A stretch of 64,000 bases of DNA from Mixophyes australis (GCA_036250195.1 JAVHZZ010000002.1:365450124-365514123); one strand, 5' to 3'. Positions 1 to 11,949 are shown, counted from the first letter of the stretch. Program-made: numbers and translations. Notes: generated by a model not told the origin, from the letters alone.

Positions 1-622
1 TAACTTTCCTGTCCACCACAAGCATATTTTTATATGATTTGAAGATTTGTATATTGGTGATTGTTGCATTTAAGAGATGCATTGCTTTAGTTCCATCAAA
101 TTACTGTTACCAAAAGTGATACATATATTGAATTGAAAAAAAATTGTTTTAAGACTATAAAACCAGACAGGAAACTTTCTGGTGGTTTAAGAATAGAGTA
201 TACTCCAATTATACCAGACAACCTATTGGGTGTTTTATATTAACAAAAAACAGGCTTTTACAGGCAAGTTTCTGTTTTCATGAGGATAAGGTATATTCAA
301 ATATAATGTAACTTCACATACTGCTGCTTTTATTTTGTGAACATTTTTTGAGCCAATTAAAAAGGGTGGTCCTAAAAAGTTAGTAGATAGAACTTCAAAG
401 TGATGTTTTAACTCTTTCTACCATGTGCATTTCTATCTGGAAATGTAATCCCACAAAAGGTTGCACTGAGATTTTTTTTAATGACAGTTTCCAGAAGCAG
501 AATGTGGTAGTTCATCTAAGTATCGGTTAGGTGGAAACATATTTAGCAGTCTATAAATAAGTCTTTCTGATCTTAAAAATATTCTTTGGTTAAATGTGCC
601 TAGTACTATTTGTGATCATATA
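1..622. other. AT-rich DNA, no gene seen
   Basis: I see no coding frame, terminal repeat or known repeat consensus here. The stretch is AT-rich with short homopolymer runs. It ends where a MITE-like terminal repeat begins. Confidence 0.5.
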
Positions 623-1226
623 GGGCCTAATTCAGACTGAGACGTACGCCTATTTGCATTCCGTACCTTTGCATTTTTTCGCACAGACAGTGAACATACA
701 TAACAAAGACTTGTGACATATTGACACTTAAAACTCTTTACACATGAAGATGACGAGGGAGGCGTGTTCTAACGCAGGCAGTGTACAGTAAGAGTGTGTT
801 TGAGCAATTGCATACCGATTCAGACTGGGACATAGATACGGCTGAAAACCCTTTTTTTTTTTTACGTGTGGTCAGAGGCATGTAGAGGTAGTGGATAATG
901 ATGATGCTGAAGATGATTATTGAGTATTTAGTAGTTGCTCGACCATCAAATATGATGTGCTGAGCGTGTTGAAGCAAAAATATAAAAAAAAAAAAAATTG
1001 CACACATGTCAGTAAGTTAGGTTATTCAAGTTTAAATGATGCTTCATAGCAATTGCGATCATAATATATAAAATAAACGATTTTGGTACAAGTTCACAAG
1101 TTGGAAGTAAGTATCTGAGGGGTGTGTCTATTGTCAAGCGGATGCATCTGCTATTCATTCAGATCTAGATGCATCTTTAACTCTGGAAATGGCGAAAATA
1201 TGCATACACTTGCGTGAATCAGGCCC
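623..1226. mobile_element. MITE-like element with GGGCCT(A/G)ATTCA ends
   Basis: The left end reads GGGCCTAATTCAGACTGA and the right end is its approximate inverse (CGTGAATCAGGCCC). Each end is flanked by ATA, a possible 3-bp target duplication. The interior has no coding capacity and contains A and T homopolymers. Ends of this kind are common on short non-autonomous DNA transposons of frogs; the superfamily is not certain from this copy. Confidence 0.5.
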
Positions 1227-1721
1227 ATAGACAAACTCATAGGTTTATTGTTGACTTCTCTTTGTCTGGTCTCTGCCATTTTCTGACCTTTAGTTCTGAC
1301 TACACCAAATTTGTCAGGTTCATAAATGTCATTATAGCAGATCCCAGAATGTTTTCTTTAAAAAAAAAAAAAATTATTAAGATTTTTCAGAATAAATGGG
1401 GGAGGGGAGGCGATACAGAAAGGAAAATTGGGAAAGAGGGACCAAGGGAAAATCATCACAATCAAAACAGTTAAGATCACATTTATGTCAAAATCAGAGG
1501 AGTTGAATATAAAAAGACGTCTTTGCGAACAAGAAACTGCAGACTGGTCCATGTGATGTGTGGAGAAATAGGGGCGAGGACTAGATGAGACCCCAGAATG
1601 TTTTACTGTGAGAAGATTATCACTCATAAATAAGATTGAAAGGAATATTTAAGATATAGATTAAGGGGTTATGGGACAATGTGATTGAAATAATTGTAAA
1701 ATATACACTACAAGTGGTTTT

Positions 1722-2502
1722 TGTCATGCCTGAGGATCAATCTGTAACCAGACTAGTGTCTCTGGAGCTGGACTGGTGACTATGTGGACAAATATTCCTC
1801 TGCATGTAGGGAAAGCACTGGTGCAGATGGTGATTACACTAGCAAACAGGAACTGGATTGCTGGACCGAACTGGAATTGAAATTCTGAACTGGAATGCTG
1901 TAACCGGAATGCTGTAGCCGGAATGCTGTAACCGGAATGTTGTAGCCGGAATGCTTAAAGAGGACTGCTGTAATCGGAATGCTGTAACCAGAATGCTGAA
2001 AGAGGATTGCTGTAACTGGACTGGAACCAGAGTAGATGGAACCAGAGTGCTGGAATCGCACTGGCGTCGGAATGCAGACTGCACTGTCTGAGCTGGATTA
2101 ATAGCAAGACTGTTAGCAAGATAGAAAACAAGACCGCAGACTGCTAGGACCTAGGTTGGCGTCTGAAATACAACATTGCACTGGCAACTGGCAAGGGCTC
2201 CAGGAAGTACTTTTATACTGGCAGTTGTTTCCTGATTGGAGACAGATTGGAGACAGCTGGGCTAAATCAGCACTCTGAGTTGTTGGGATGGATCAGGTGA
2301 CCAAATCCAAGATGGCAGCTCCCATGAACTGGTTTTGGAGGGAAACCTGGAATGGAGGCTGTTATCACCTGATTGCCTGAGAGGAATCATGTGACCGAAT
2401 CTAAGATGGCCATGCCCATACTCTGATTCTGGAGGGTTGGAGACAGACTGGACAGCATCTTACAGAGAGGTCTAAAATCATAAAAGCCAGATGACCGGAG
2501 GA
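1722..2502. repeat. LTR-like repeat segment with 14-bp minisatellite, left half
   Basis: The segment starts with TGTCATGCC and contains at about 1880-2030 a degenerate 14-bp tandem repeat (unit like GGAATGCTGTAACC). It then has sequence of the type 'ccaagatggcagctcc' twice. The hAT element at 2503 interrupts it. The continuation after that element reaches GTGACA near 4719, so this may be an LTR opened by the hAT insertion. No matching short duplication flanks it, so the LTR call is tentative. Confidence 0.35.
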
Positions 2503-3711
2503 CAGGGCCGGACTGGGACTAAAAATCAGCCCTGGCATTTCAAGCTACAGGCCCATCTCTGTTGATGAGCAGGACAAAACTGTGTGCCGCTGCGCAGCAG
2601 CTGCGCCGCCAGGGGCGTGCCCACATTATGTTGGGGGCTTGGTCAACATGGGGCATTGATACATACATTATAAGAAAACATTACATTTATCAGGCCCTCC
2701 CTATCATACCACACCCCACCCCAGAAACACATTACAACACCCCCAGCCCACTGCACTTATCTATGCTTCTGATGGTGCTAACATCCAGCAGGGTAGGAAC
2801 TTCCTGTAGAGTAAGCAGGGAAGCACTTAGTCTCACAAGATTAATAAATCTCATGAGACTTAGAGCTCCTCGGCTTTCTCTGCAGGCTGTGTCCTATCCA
2901 GGAACTGGGAGTAGCTATCCGCTCCCTCCTGCTAACCAGAGCTGGATTAAGGCTCAGGGGGCCCTAGGCACTTTAGACAGGGGGACTCCTATGATGTAAT
3001 ATGGTTATTAGACACATTTTCAACAAATACACAGGCAATACTGAAAGCACTACTATTAGGTGCACACAGTTCTGCCTTCACAAGCAGTACAATGTGAAGC
3101 AGTACATAACTCCCAACTGTCCTTGTAGTCAGATCAAATCCTGACTAAGCGGGACAGTCACCCACCAAATTCAGGACAGTTGGCAGAATGTCCTGGTCTC
3201 TCTTACCTGTCTTGTCATTGTCTCCACTTGTGGCTGCTGGTGTCTTTAGATCAGTTGCAGCTTGTCTGGATCCTGGAATGTTGGGGGCCCTATTTGGAAA
3301 AAAAAAATGGTTACATGAAATTTAGAAAACTCCAACCAGCAGTGGTGTTAAATCAATATAACACCCACGTTTTAAAATTAGGCCTTACTCCAGCCCCAAC
3401 ATTAAAATTATAGTATTCACATTTGATAAATACATCTATTTCCCTGCAACTAGCCCTGACATTAAATAGTATATACATTTAATAAATGGACCTATTTCCC
3501 TACAACCAGCCCCAACATTAAATTAATAGTATTCCCATTTAATAAATAAACCGCTTTCCCTCCCTCCAAACAACCCCAGCAGGAAATTAAATAGCATTTA
3601 TATTTAATAAAAATAACCATTTCCCACAACCATCTCAGGCATTAAATAATTCATAATTTCATTTAATAAATATACCTAATTTTCCCCAAACAGCCCCACA
3701 TTCACTTAATA

Positions 3712-3838
3712 GCACACATTGTAGTCATATACTGTCCCCCCACACACATTACAGTCATATACTGTCCCCCCACACACATTATAGTCATATATTGTCCCCC
3801 CACACACATTATAGTCATATACTGTCCCCCACACAGAT
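3712..3838. repeat. 30-bp minisatellite, about 4 copies
   Basis: The unit is close to ACATTATAGTCATATACTGT followed by a C6 run and ACAC, repeated four times with few changes. It lies inside the non-autonomous hAT element and abuts the second, C-rich array. Confidence 0.85.
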
Positions 3839-3879
3839 TAGCCATTTTTTATTTTCCCCCTCCTACAGCCATTGCCCCC

Positions 3880-4392
3880 CATGCAGACATTTTCACCCCC
3901 AATTCCCCCTGCAGCCATTCACACCCCCCCTTCCCCCTGCAGCCATTGTCACACACCCCCCTTTCCCCCTGCAGCCATTGTCACACACCCCCCCTTCCCC
4001 CTGCAGCCATTGTCACACAACCCCCCCTTCCCCCTGCAGCCATTGTCACACACCCCCCTTCCCCTCTGCAGCTATTGTCACACACCCCCCTTTCCCCTCT
4101 GCAGCCATTGTCACCCCCCCTTCCCCTCTGCAGCCATTGTCACACACCTCCCCTTCCCCTCTGCAGCCATTGTCACACCCCCCTTCCCTCTGCAGCCATT
4201 GTCACACAACCCCCCTTCCCCCTGCAGCCATTGTCACACACCCCCCCTTCCCCTTTGCAGCCATTGTCACACACCCCCCCTTCCCCTCTGCAGCCAATGT
4301 CACACCCCCTTTCATCTCTGCAGCCATTGTCACACACCCCCCCTTCCCCTCTGCAGCCATTGTCATACACCCCCCCTTCCCCTGCAGACATT
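3880..4392. repeat. C-rich minisatellite (CTGCAGCCATTGTCACAC + C/T run), about 16-17 copies
   Basis: Units of about 28-32 bp contain CTGCAGCCATTGTCACA followed by a pyrimidine tract of variable length. The plus strand is almost free of stop codons in all three frames because of its composition, giving spurious long frames of 185-228 codons and one on the other strand. The variable C-run lengths shift the frame between units, which argues against coding. Confidence 0.9.
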
Positions 4393-4522
4393 TTCAATCA
4401 CTTCCTCCGTGTATTTTTACTCATTCCCCTCCCTTGCAGTACCTGTCATTATCCCCCGGACACACCAACTCACCTTAACAACCCCGCGCGCTCAACAGAC
4501 TGACGGCTCCTAGGCGGCTGCG

Positions 4523-4530
4523 TGACGTCA
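4523..4530. promoter_or_regulatory. Consensus CRE (TGACGTCA) in a CpG-rich transposon end
   Basis: A perfect palindromic cAMP-response element lies in a short CpG-rich patch (about 4485-4555) near the right end of the non-autonomous hAT element. The match to the CREB/ATF consensus is direct; activity is inference. Confidence 0.4.
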
Positions 4531-4759
4531 CATCGCGCAGCCGCGCGGAAGTTAAAAAAAAAGAAGAAGAAGAAAAAGCTGCGGGACATGAAGCGCAGGT
4601 ACCGGACCGGCCCATACAGCCATCGGCCCTTCTGGCAAATGCCAGAAGTGCCAGATGGCCAGTCCGGCCCTGCCGGAGGGACAACTTGAAGAGGCAGCAA
4701 AGAGGTCAGTGACAGAACCTGAGAGCCTGGTGTGTGATCGTTTTAGTAACATCTTTCTA

Positions 4760-5165
4760 GAGGCTAGCAAAATACCTAAAGTTGGACACCATATCTTCTA
4801 AATCACAGATTCTTGCTCTTTATAAAGATTGGTAGAATAATTTTGAAAATGACAAAAGGCATTTAATGCCATAAAAAGTTATTGGTTGTGCCATTCAAAT
4901 GACACAAAGCTCCCCCTTTTCATATATGTGTCAAAAGCAGCAATTTGCCTTCACATAAGTGGGAGTGGACCACATCTTTAATATATTGATCATAGTCAAA
5001 GTCATCCCAATATGACCAGGACCTATGATCATCTACATTTAATTTAATCATATTAAGTCTTACTTGTTCCTCATAATTCTTAGAGGAGAACATCCCAAGC
5101 ACCAGCAGTATTTATTGGCGGCCAGTTATCTCAAGTAGCATTTGTTTGAGACAGCAACTTGTTGG
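4760..5165. other. No gene or clear repeat seen
   Basis: AT-rich unique-looking sequence between the LTR-like repeat and the solo LTR. Only short frames without recognisable motifs are present. Confidence 0.4.
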
Positions 5166-5170
5166 AACAT

Positions 5171-5749
5171 TGTCAGGATTCCTAGCATTAATACCATGGA
5201 GAGAATTGTAGAATGAACAAAGTGTTTTTATTAATTCAGAAATATACAGGAAATGATGGTGCAATAAACGACAACTCAGTTCAAGGCAGCAGATACAAAC
5301 AGCAGGACTGGCATTGAATAACTCTGGAAGTCATAAATGGTAACAGTTTATAGAGGCAGCACAGAGTAGCCAGATTACCGAGCTAGCTCAAAGGCTGGAG
5401 AAGCAGAGAAGGCTGTAGAAACAGGATGTTCCATGGTGTCAGGATACCTGGTAGACTCAGGAGGCATGAGGCACGGGATAACAATGAACTGCCACAGATT
5501 ACTGGGAGAGGCAGTCATATAAAGGCAGTGAAACAGGTATGGGTACTGATTAGGGAAGAAGGTAACTTTTGCCAGTGAGGTGGAATGTACAATGGTAAGA
5601 CAGCAGCACCTCTGGTGGTAGAGAGGTACTGTAGGTCAGATTCACATAATGGCAAGGTCCAAACATAGTTCTTGCCAGAGATGAGCTGCAGGAGGCAAGC
5701 AGCATTCCCATGGGAGATGCTGTAATGCAGTCAGAGGCAGATTGTGACA
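5171..5749 (-). mobile_element. Solo LTR (Ty3/gypsy-type)
   Basis: On the minus strand the element starts TGTCACAATCTG and ends AGGAATCCTGACA, obeying the TG...CA rule. It is flanked on both sides by AACAT (5166-5170 and 5750-5754), a perfect 5-bp target duplication. A minus-strand AATAAA lies about 50-60 bp from the LTR end. No internal retrotransposon sequence adjoins, so recombination between two LTRs probably left this 579-bp solo copy. Confidence 0.8.
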
Positions 5750-5754
5750 AACAT

Positions 5755-8185
5755 ATTGAAAACTGCTAAACTCAGTGTTAAACAAGTCTAAATTAATCAT
5801 TTATTCCCTTGTTGGGAATCTAATAATCTATAAAGTGACATTATTTGTGTTTAATCATTTTCTCATTGATAATTCTATTTCCTCACTGCAACTACATTGG
5901 TTGTTTTACCTTCATCTAACACTAGCAGCCAGTTGACATTTTTTCAAACAGAGATTGATGTCTCAAAAATCCCAGTACTAGATTGCATTCAGTTTAAGAA
6001 TATATTTCACTGACATCAGTGAAGCTTATTTTTTCTTAAATGGGACCTCATTAACTCCAACTACCATTCATACTGCATATGTGCATAAGATTTAATATTT
6101 CTCCATAGAATAAAAGCTCATAACGTGAGTAGTAAAACATATTCCTTTTTCCTTTTTCTCTTTTCAAAGATACTGCATACTCTTTATCATTATATATGTG
6201 CTGCAATGTCAGAGGCAGTGAATAAAGTGTCATTGAGAATATCTTTGGAACAGAAAATGGATTCATACATTATTATTCCATTTATCATCAATATAATTTA
6301 TTGTTCTTGAATGTGGTTGTATTTTTCTGTGTTGCTAATGAGGTCAGAGACCATTGTTTATGATGAAGTCATGAGGTGGACCAGTAGAAAAAAAAAACAC
6401 CTTATGGTTTAGTGGCCTGTATTACATACTGTACTTTACATAAATAATAAGTAAAGAATATTCTAAAAATGTAGTGGAATATGTCATCACATTAAGGGTT
6501 AGTGTTTTTGTATGGACAAAGTGTAGTATGGATTTTTTATATTTCATTTCCTTGACACGTTTTCAGATCATTATCTTTTCCAAATGTCTTTGGGGCGAGG
6601 TTGGTAATGAGAAATGACAGTGCTGGGTTTTTTATATTAATAGTTCTATTGTGAAAAGGTCACCTTACCATTTAATCTGTGTGTTCTTTATATCAGAAAT
6701 GAAGTCTACCTACTAAATATGAAGCAAAGTAAATTAGTTTTAGAGAAAGTAAAGGTGTCACCATTGTGCTGCTTTTAAAATCTTTAAAATGTTCCATGTC
6801 CTTTATTGAATGTGTTGTTATTTCCTTTTAATTAGCAAGTGAGATTATTACATTAAAGAGCTAAGCAGTTTTGGTATGTTTTTTTTTTGTTTCCTGAATA
6901 TATCCTCCTGCTTTGGTGTTGGTTTCGATTTAGACAAAACCAGGCTGCTATTTGGTTTTGATAATGGATTTCACACAACAATTTAAATTTGATAAAAATA
7001 GATATATAATAAAAATATTAATAAATTATATAATTGTATGCTAATTTTGTTCCTACATTTGTAAGTATACCAGTTTCATTCATTTACACTCAGTCAGTCT
7101 ATTTATAGCTTTTTTAAATTATTTGAGTGATTTCCTATTTGTGCCCACACAATTTCTTATCTTACTTTATACTCTGCTTTGCTGATGAAGCAGTCATACC
7201 GTGTAGCATAGTCACACTGGAGCTCATCTAGAGTTGGACATAAGTTTCGCATGTGCACCAAAAGTGTGTCCGCATACATCCGCATGTAGATTTTTATGTA
7301 GTAATGACTTACATCCTTTTACCTCTGGAAAATGGAGGCAAGCAGGGGCAACCAATCAGAGAGTGAGCACAGTAAGGCCATGTTTACATGTTTGTGACAT
7401 AATTAGACATGCTGAACCTGAGTGCGTAAGTAAACACACTTACGGCTGACCTACCTCTGATGCAAATGATGTACATCAAGCTTTTTTTTATTCTCTTTTC
7501 CTACTTATCTTCTGGGCACCACACTAAATGGGGCCCACAATATAACCATTTGTGACTTTATTTCTGTCTATGTATACTCTTTTCCTACCTTTTCTCATCA
7601 TTAAAACTAACACAATAATTAGTATTACATAAGCACAGGAGTTTCAAATCAAATTAAATCACCATTGCAATATATTAACTAACAAATGTTACTTTGAATT
7701 GTGTTGGATTATTCAAACCCACCACAGGTATTTCAAATTAAATGATATCACAACTTTATTTTCTAGACAAACTGGTAAGGGGAAGGAAAGGGCAAATAGG
7801 TAAGGTACAGTGCATTGATGGCTGGTCCCTAAGCTAGGTCTCATTTTGATTATGCTTATTATCTGAATCGCTCTCCAGCGAGACTTCCTATTATTCCTAA
7901 TATTCCCAGCTTCCACATTCTTGCTGCATTAACTTAAATGCAAAGGTCAAGAACAATTTTCTGAGGAGATGCTTTCACTTCTAGTAGTTCTTTTAGAGAT
8001 TCATTAATGTAGGTCTTTGGGTTACCCTGGAGTTTTCAACACTATTAAATTAATGTCCCGTAGACAATAATTATTCTCATTGTAGAATGATGGCCTGCCT
8101 TTAGGAAGAAAGCCAAAGATTACTCCAAAAACATACTGCCAATTTAATTGGCTTCTGACAAAATTAACCTTAGTGTGTTTGTGTG
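5755..8185. other. Long AT-rich stretch without recognisable genes
   Basis: Only short, compositionally biased frames (70 codons or fewer) are present and none shows a protein motif I recognise. Runs of A/T and scattered TTTAAA are typical of the background. It could be intergenic or intronic host DNA, possibly hiding very old repeats. Confidence 0.4.
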
Positions 8186-8189
8186 GTAG

Positions 8190-8316
8190 AGAACATGGAA
8201 TGTAAGCTCCATTGCGGAAGGGACTGATGTAAGTGATTAAATATTTTCTGTAAAGTGCTACATAATATGCAGGCGCTATATAATAGTTAATAAATAAATA
8301 AATAAATTGAGCCTCA
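8190..8316 (+). repeat. SINE/LINE 3' tail with AATAAA repeats
   Basis: The text runs GGAATGTAAGCTCC ... GGGACTGATGTAAGTG ... GGCGCTATATAAT and ends in a TAAA-repeat tail. The same order of words ends the tRNA-like SINE at 59588-59970 and the piece at 27866-28025, so these share a 3' tail family. Confidence 0.6.
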
Positions 8317-8350
8317 CTTTGAAGTTATGTGACAGGAACAAGTCTCCTAG

Positions 8351-8518
8351 AGGTATATTTACTAAACTGCGGGTTTGAAAATTGGAGATGTTGCCTATAG
8401 CAACCAATCAGATTTTAGCTGTCATTTTGTAGAATGTAATAAATGATAAATAAAACCTGACTGGTTGCTATAGGCAATATTTCAACATTTTCAAACCCGC
8501 AGTTTAGTAAATAAACCT
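8351..8518. mobile_element. Palindromic MITE (TTTACTAAACTGCGGGTTTG ends)
   Basis: The element is almost a perfect palindrome. The left arm (TATATTTACTAAACTGCGGG... GGTTGCTATAGGC-type core) is mirrored by the right arm. Related copies lie at 24457-24634 and 47605-47764. It is 168 bp, non-coding and could form a long hairpin. The superfamily is uncertain. Confidence 0.75.
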
Positions 8519-8759
8519 CCTAGAGTCCGCCATTTAGTTCAATTTCTTCCTTTAGCTAGCTCTCTGGGAAAACGGGCTGCTATATATGGGCATCCCCACC
8601 ATATATGGAGGAAGGTGCCTTTCTGGGAGCAACCCCGCCAACAGCAATCAGAAATGTCAGGGAGGATCTTTTGAAAATGCATGAGAACATAGTACCAGCA
8701 GTACATAACTTTGTAAACATTCTCCTTTATTTTGACACAAAGCGAACCGTGTTTTCATA

Positions 8760-9553
8760 AATTTCAGAAGATTCTTCATCTAGATTCACCAAGGTCTCTT
8801 TCCCAAGCAAATTTGTGGGGTTCTCTAAGGCCTGAAGTGGACGGGGCATGTTCATAATATATTGTAGAGATTAGACCTTTTTGTAGAAGTATGTTGTAGA
8901 CAGAGGGTCTCAAAAGTGGTAAGAGCAGGAGATGAGGCGTGATTTGACTGTGCAATGGTAGTGTCGTATTTGTAAGTATTGATAGAAATATTTTGAAGGA
9001 ATGTAAAGGCAAGTTTGGATATCAGATAATTGAGGAAATATCATGGTAGAGGTAAGGTCATTGAGATATCTGAAAAAATTTTGGAGTGAGTCTAGGAGGA
9101 TAGTCAGGAGAGGTAAATAACGGCATCATTGGGGTGGGGTAAGGAGAAAGGCTGAATTTTTGGGAGGAGGAGTCCCAGATAGACAGCAAATATGAAATGA
9201 CTGAAGAAGGAAACGTTTTGGGCGCCGAGCCCTTGGAAGCCAGAGGAGAGAAGAAGGGGAAAGCATTCCCAGAACCTTAGCCTCAATACGAATTCAGACT
9301 CTGGTGTCATCAGGATTACACCACAGGACACACTGAGCGAGCTGCGCAGAGAAGTAATAGCGTCGGATATCAGGGATATCCAGACCCTCTCCCCACGTGG
9401 ACCTCCAAAGAACCTGGAGGCAGACTCGAGGACGTTTTCCTGACCAGATGAAATGAGAGACATGAAACTGTAGAAATTTAAAGATGTAAGGGGGAACACG
9501 AACAGGCAGGGTCTGGAATAGGTAAAGGAGTCTGGGGAGGATATTTGGGCTGT
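8760..9553 (-). pseudogene. L1/Tx1-like LINE reverse-transcriptase C-terminal fragment
   Basis: Minus-strand reading from 9553 downward, in shifting frames, gives LLYLFQTLPVRVP, then HFIWSGKRPRV, then GLDIPDIRRYYFSAQL. This series follows the fingers/palm in L1-clade ORF2 proteins (consensus NxLPKLLYLFQ...FIWxxKxPRI...GGLxLPDxxxYYxAxQL). Several frameshifts break it, so it is a dead fragment. The upstream part would lie beyond 9554, where the 1.41-kb hAT element has inserted. I did not identify a confident continuation after 10979. Confidence 0.65.
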
Positions 9554-9561
9554 TATATATG

Positions 9562-10971
9562 CAGTGCTGTAACTAGACATTTTAGTGCCCTGGGTGAGAC
9601 AGGGCACCGGCACCCCCCATCTAAGTGGGAGTGTCAATATTCGAGTGGGTGTGGTCAACCTACTGTGGGGGCGTGGCTAGCACTTTACAAGTTCTAAATC
9701 GCACTGAAACCCCTCCCTCCCCATTCTTCACGGTCTGGCTTTGTAAGGATCTTTATGTAATAAGCCTCCATAGAATCAAAGTACTTTAAATGCAGTTGTC
9801 ACATGCTAGCTGTATAAAAAATGAATTGTTTTTTTAACTATACAGAGAGCATTCCTGTGATCTCCATACTATACAGAGAGCATTCCTGTGACCGCCATAC
9901 CATACAGAGAGCATTCCTGTGACCTCCATACTATACAGAGAGCATTCCTGTGACCTTCATACTATACAGAGAGCATTCCTGTGACCTCCATACTATACAG
10001 AGAGCATTCCTGTGACCGCCATACCATACAGAGAGCATTCATGTGACCGCCATACTATACAGAGAGCATTCCTATGACCACCATACTATACAGAGAGCAT
10101 TCCTATGACCACCATACTATACAGAGAGCATTCCTATGACCACCATACTATACAGAGAGCATTCCCATGACCACCATACCATACAGAGAGCATTCCTGTG
10201 TCCTCCATACCATACAGAGAGCATTCCTGTGACCACCATACTATACAGAGAGCATTCCTGTGATGGAGAGGGTGCAGAGGTTACAGCTGTATTTCGGGGG
10301 TCCAGGAGTTAGAATTGACAGGTGTCAGGGATCAGAAGGAAGGGAAACATATCTGGATAGAAGCAGAGGGAACTGATATGCAGGGCAAGGAAAGGTCAAT
10401 GATGGGGGCTCTGTACTGTACCGAGAGTTGGGAGGGGCACTGGAGTCATAGTTAACAGGAGCAGAGGTGAGAGTGTTGGTGGAATGCAGGGCTGTCAGGA
10501 GGAGCTGGGCATGCTGGGAGGGGCAGTCCTGGAAGCAGAGAGCTGCTAACACACAGCATGTGATATAACAGACCAGTGCTTAGGGAGAGAACAACTAATG
10601 GAGCTGACAGATCCCCCTCCCCCTCACTTACTTAAGGTCTGTTCTCAGCTCCCCGCAGTGTTGGCTCTTCTGCACTGACAGCACGGTGACATCATCACTG
10701 ATGGTGCAGTGACAGGGAGCCGGCGTTTTTTTTTATAGTCCTCTCATGGACCAGCCACCACACTAGCCCCTCCCCCCTCTCGCGGCACCAACCCTCCCCC
10801 GAATCGCGGCACCCCCCCTTCCCCTGCCGCAGGTCGGGGGAGGGGCCACTATATATATATTTTTTTTTTACTATGTAACACAGAGGGGAAGGTAGCGGGC
10901 GGCTGCTGCGCCCCCCTCGGGCTTGCGCCCGGGGCGACGGCACCGCCCGCACCACCCTAGTTACGGCTCTG
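9562..10971. mobile_element. Non-autonomous hAT element (CAGTGCTGTAACTAG ends)
   Basis: The left end is CAGTGCTGTAACTAG and the right end is the inverse of CAGAGCCGTAACTAG. The element is flanked by perfect 8-bp duplications TATATATG (9554-9561 and 10972-10979). It is 1,410 bp and encodes no transposase. A 31-bp minisatellite fills 9837-10262, and the right third is GC-rich. It sits inside a decayed LINE, so it is younger than that LINE. Confidence 0.9.
9837..10262. repeat. 31-bp minisatellite, about 14 copies
   Basis: The unit is close to ACTATACAGAGAGCATTCCT followed by GTGACCNCCAT. Spacing is 31 bp (for example TACAGAGAGC at 9841 and again at 9872) with few substitutions and no frame meaning. 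The array is internal to the hAT element at 9562-10971. Confidence 0.95.
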
Positions 10972-10979
10972 TATATATG

Positions 10980-11945
10980 GAGGCCATGGGTAGTCAGGCT
11001 TTCAATGTGTACCTGTGTTTTGGCATCACATTTATTGAATAATATCTGGATATGTTGCTTGGCTGAAGAGCCACATTAGACATGTGTTTTTTTCTTTATG
11101 CATTCGGTCTATGATAAAGTGTCTTTAAAGAATGAAATACATAGGACAGTTGAGAGATTTTTATGATCTTGTAATTTTGCATATATATTTGAAGTGGATT
11201 TTAATGTTTGTTAATATTTTCCTTCAGTGAAGACCTCATTTGCAATACATTTATTCCTGAATAAGCTCCATTTATGTTCAGGCACATATGTGGTAGCAGA
11301 ACAAATATTAAAATTTATATAACGGAACATGATAAAATATACCAGGCAACAGATATGGACAGAATGGTCAAGACCATAAGAGACACAAATAGGACAGCTC
11401 TTTATGCAGCAGAAAGTAATAGCCCCACAACTGAAAGTACTGCTACTACCACCACTCCGCAGACACTGTCTGGAAGAAGTGGGTGGTGCTAATTCACTGA
11501 ATGACCCAATTTTTGGACATTTCTTTCTGCCAGTGTATGCATAGAGCAATGCTAAGTGTGTGGATATAGAAACTTCAATATCCCTGCTTTCAACTGCACC
11601 TTCTCATAGGCTGACAAGAGAAAGCATTGTGATTTACTGACCAATCATTGCCTGCTTCCTCCAGTCAGTATCTAAGGACCAACAGTGACTGACTACTGAG
11701 CAGTGCATTTGCAGGGCTGAAGGGGATGTTAGAGGATGCTTTAAAGCTTCTCTTTGAGCCTGATACTTGAGGAGAGGTGCTACTATGGCAAAAAAAACCT
11801 TAACAGAACCAACTGAGACAGGAAAAAAACACCAGTGCATGACAAAACCTCGACAAACTATTGCATAGTGGGAAACTGAATCATTAGTAATATAAATGCC
11901 AATACATGCCGTATTTTGCAGAAAATTGCACTGCCATGCCCAGAA
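10980..11945. other. No clear gene; unique-looking AT-rich DNA
   Basis: A short serine/threonine-rich plus frame (about 11270-11490) and an antisense 112-codon frame occur here, but neither shows a motif I know. The region ends where antisense hAT transposase begins. Confidence 0.35.
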
Positions 11946-11949
11946 AAGG

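Larger units (their letters stand above)
2503..4672. mobile_element. Non-autonomous hAT element with C-rich minisatellite
   Basis: The 2,170-bp element starts CAGGGCCGGACTGG and ends CCAGTCCGGCCCTG, a perfect 14-bp terminal inverted repeat. It is flanked by CCGGAGGA (2495-2502) and CCGGAGGG (4673-4680), an 8-bp duplication with one mismatch, as expected of hAT. No transposase is encoded. The interior carries two tandem arrays (3710-3835 and 3880-4390) and a CpG-rich right end with a palindromic TGACGTCA. It probably relied on an autonomous hAT elsewhere for movement. Confidence 0.85.

Noticed and set aside
2562..2999. A 145-codon plus frame inside the non-autonomous hAT element
   Set aside because: No recognisable motif, lies in non-coding transposon DNA, and composition follows the local GC content.
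3792..4513. Long plus-strand frames of 185-228 codons in all three frames, rich in Pro/His/Leu
   Set aside because: They are created by a C-rich minisatellite without stop codons. Unit length changes shift the frame, and all three frames look alike.
9104..9658. A 184-codon minus frame as a separate gene
   Set aside because: Most of it is an out-of-frame reading of a LINE fragment (the LINE motifs lie in the neighbouring frame), and it runs across the hAT insertion boundary.
9837..10262. CRISPR-like regular repeat array
   Set aside because: The repeats are adjacent without unique spacers. This is a 31-bp minisatellite in a eukaryotic transposon.
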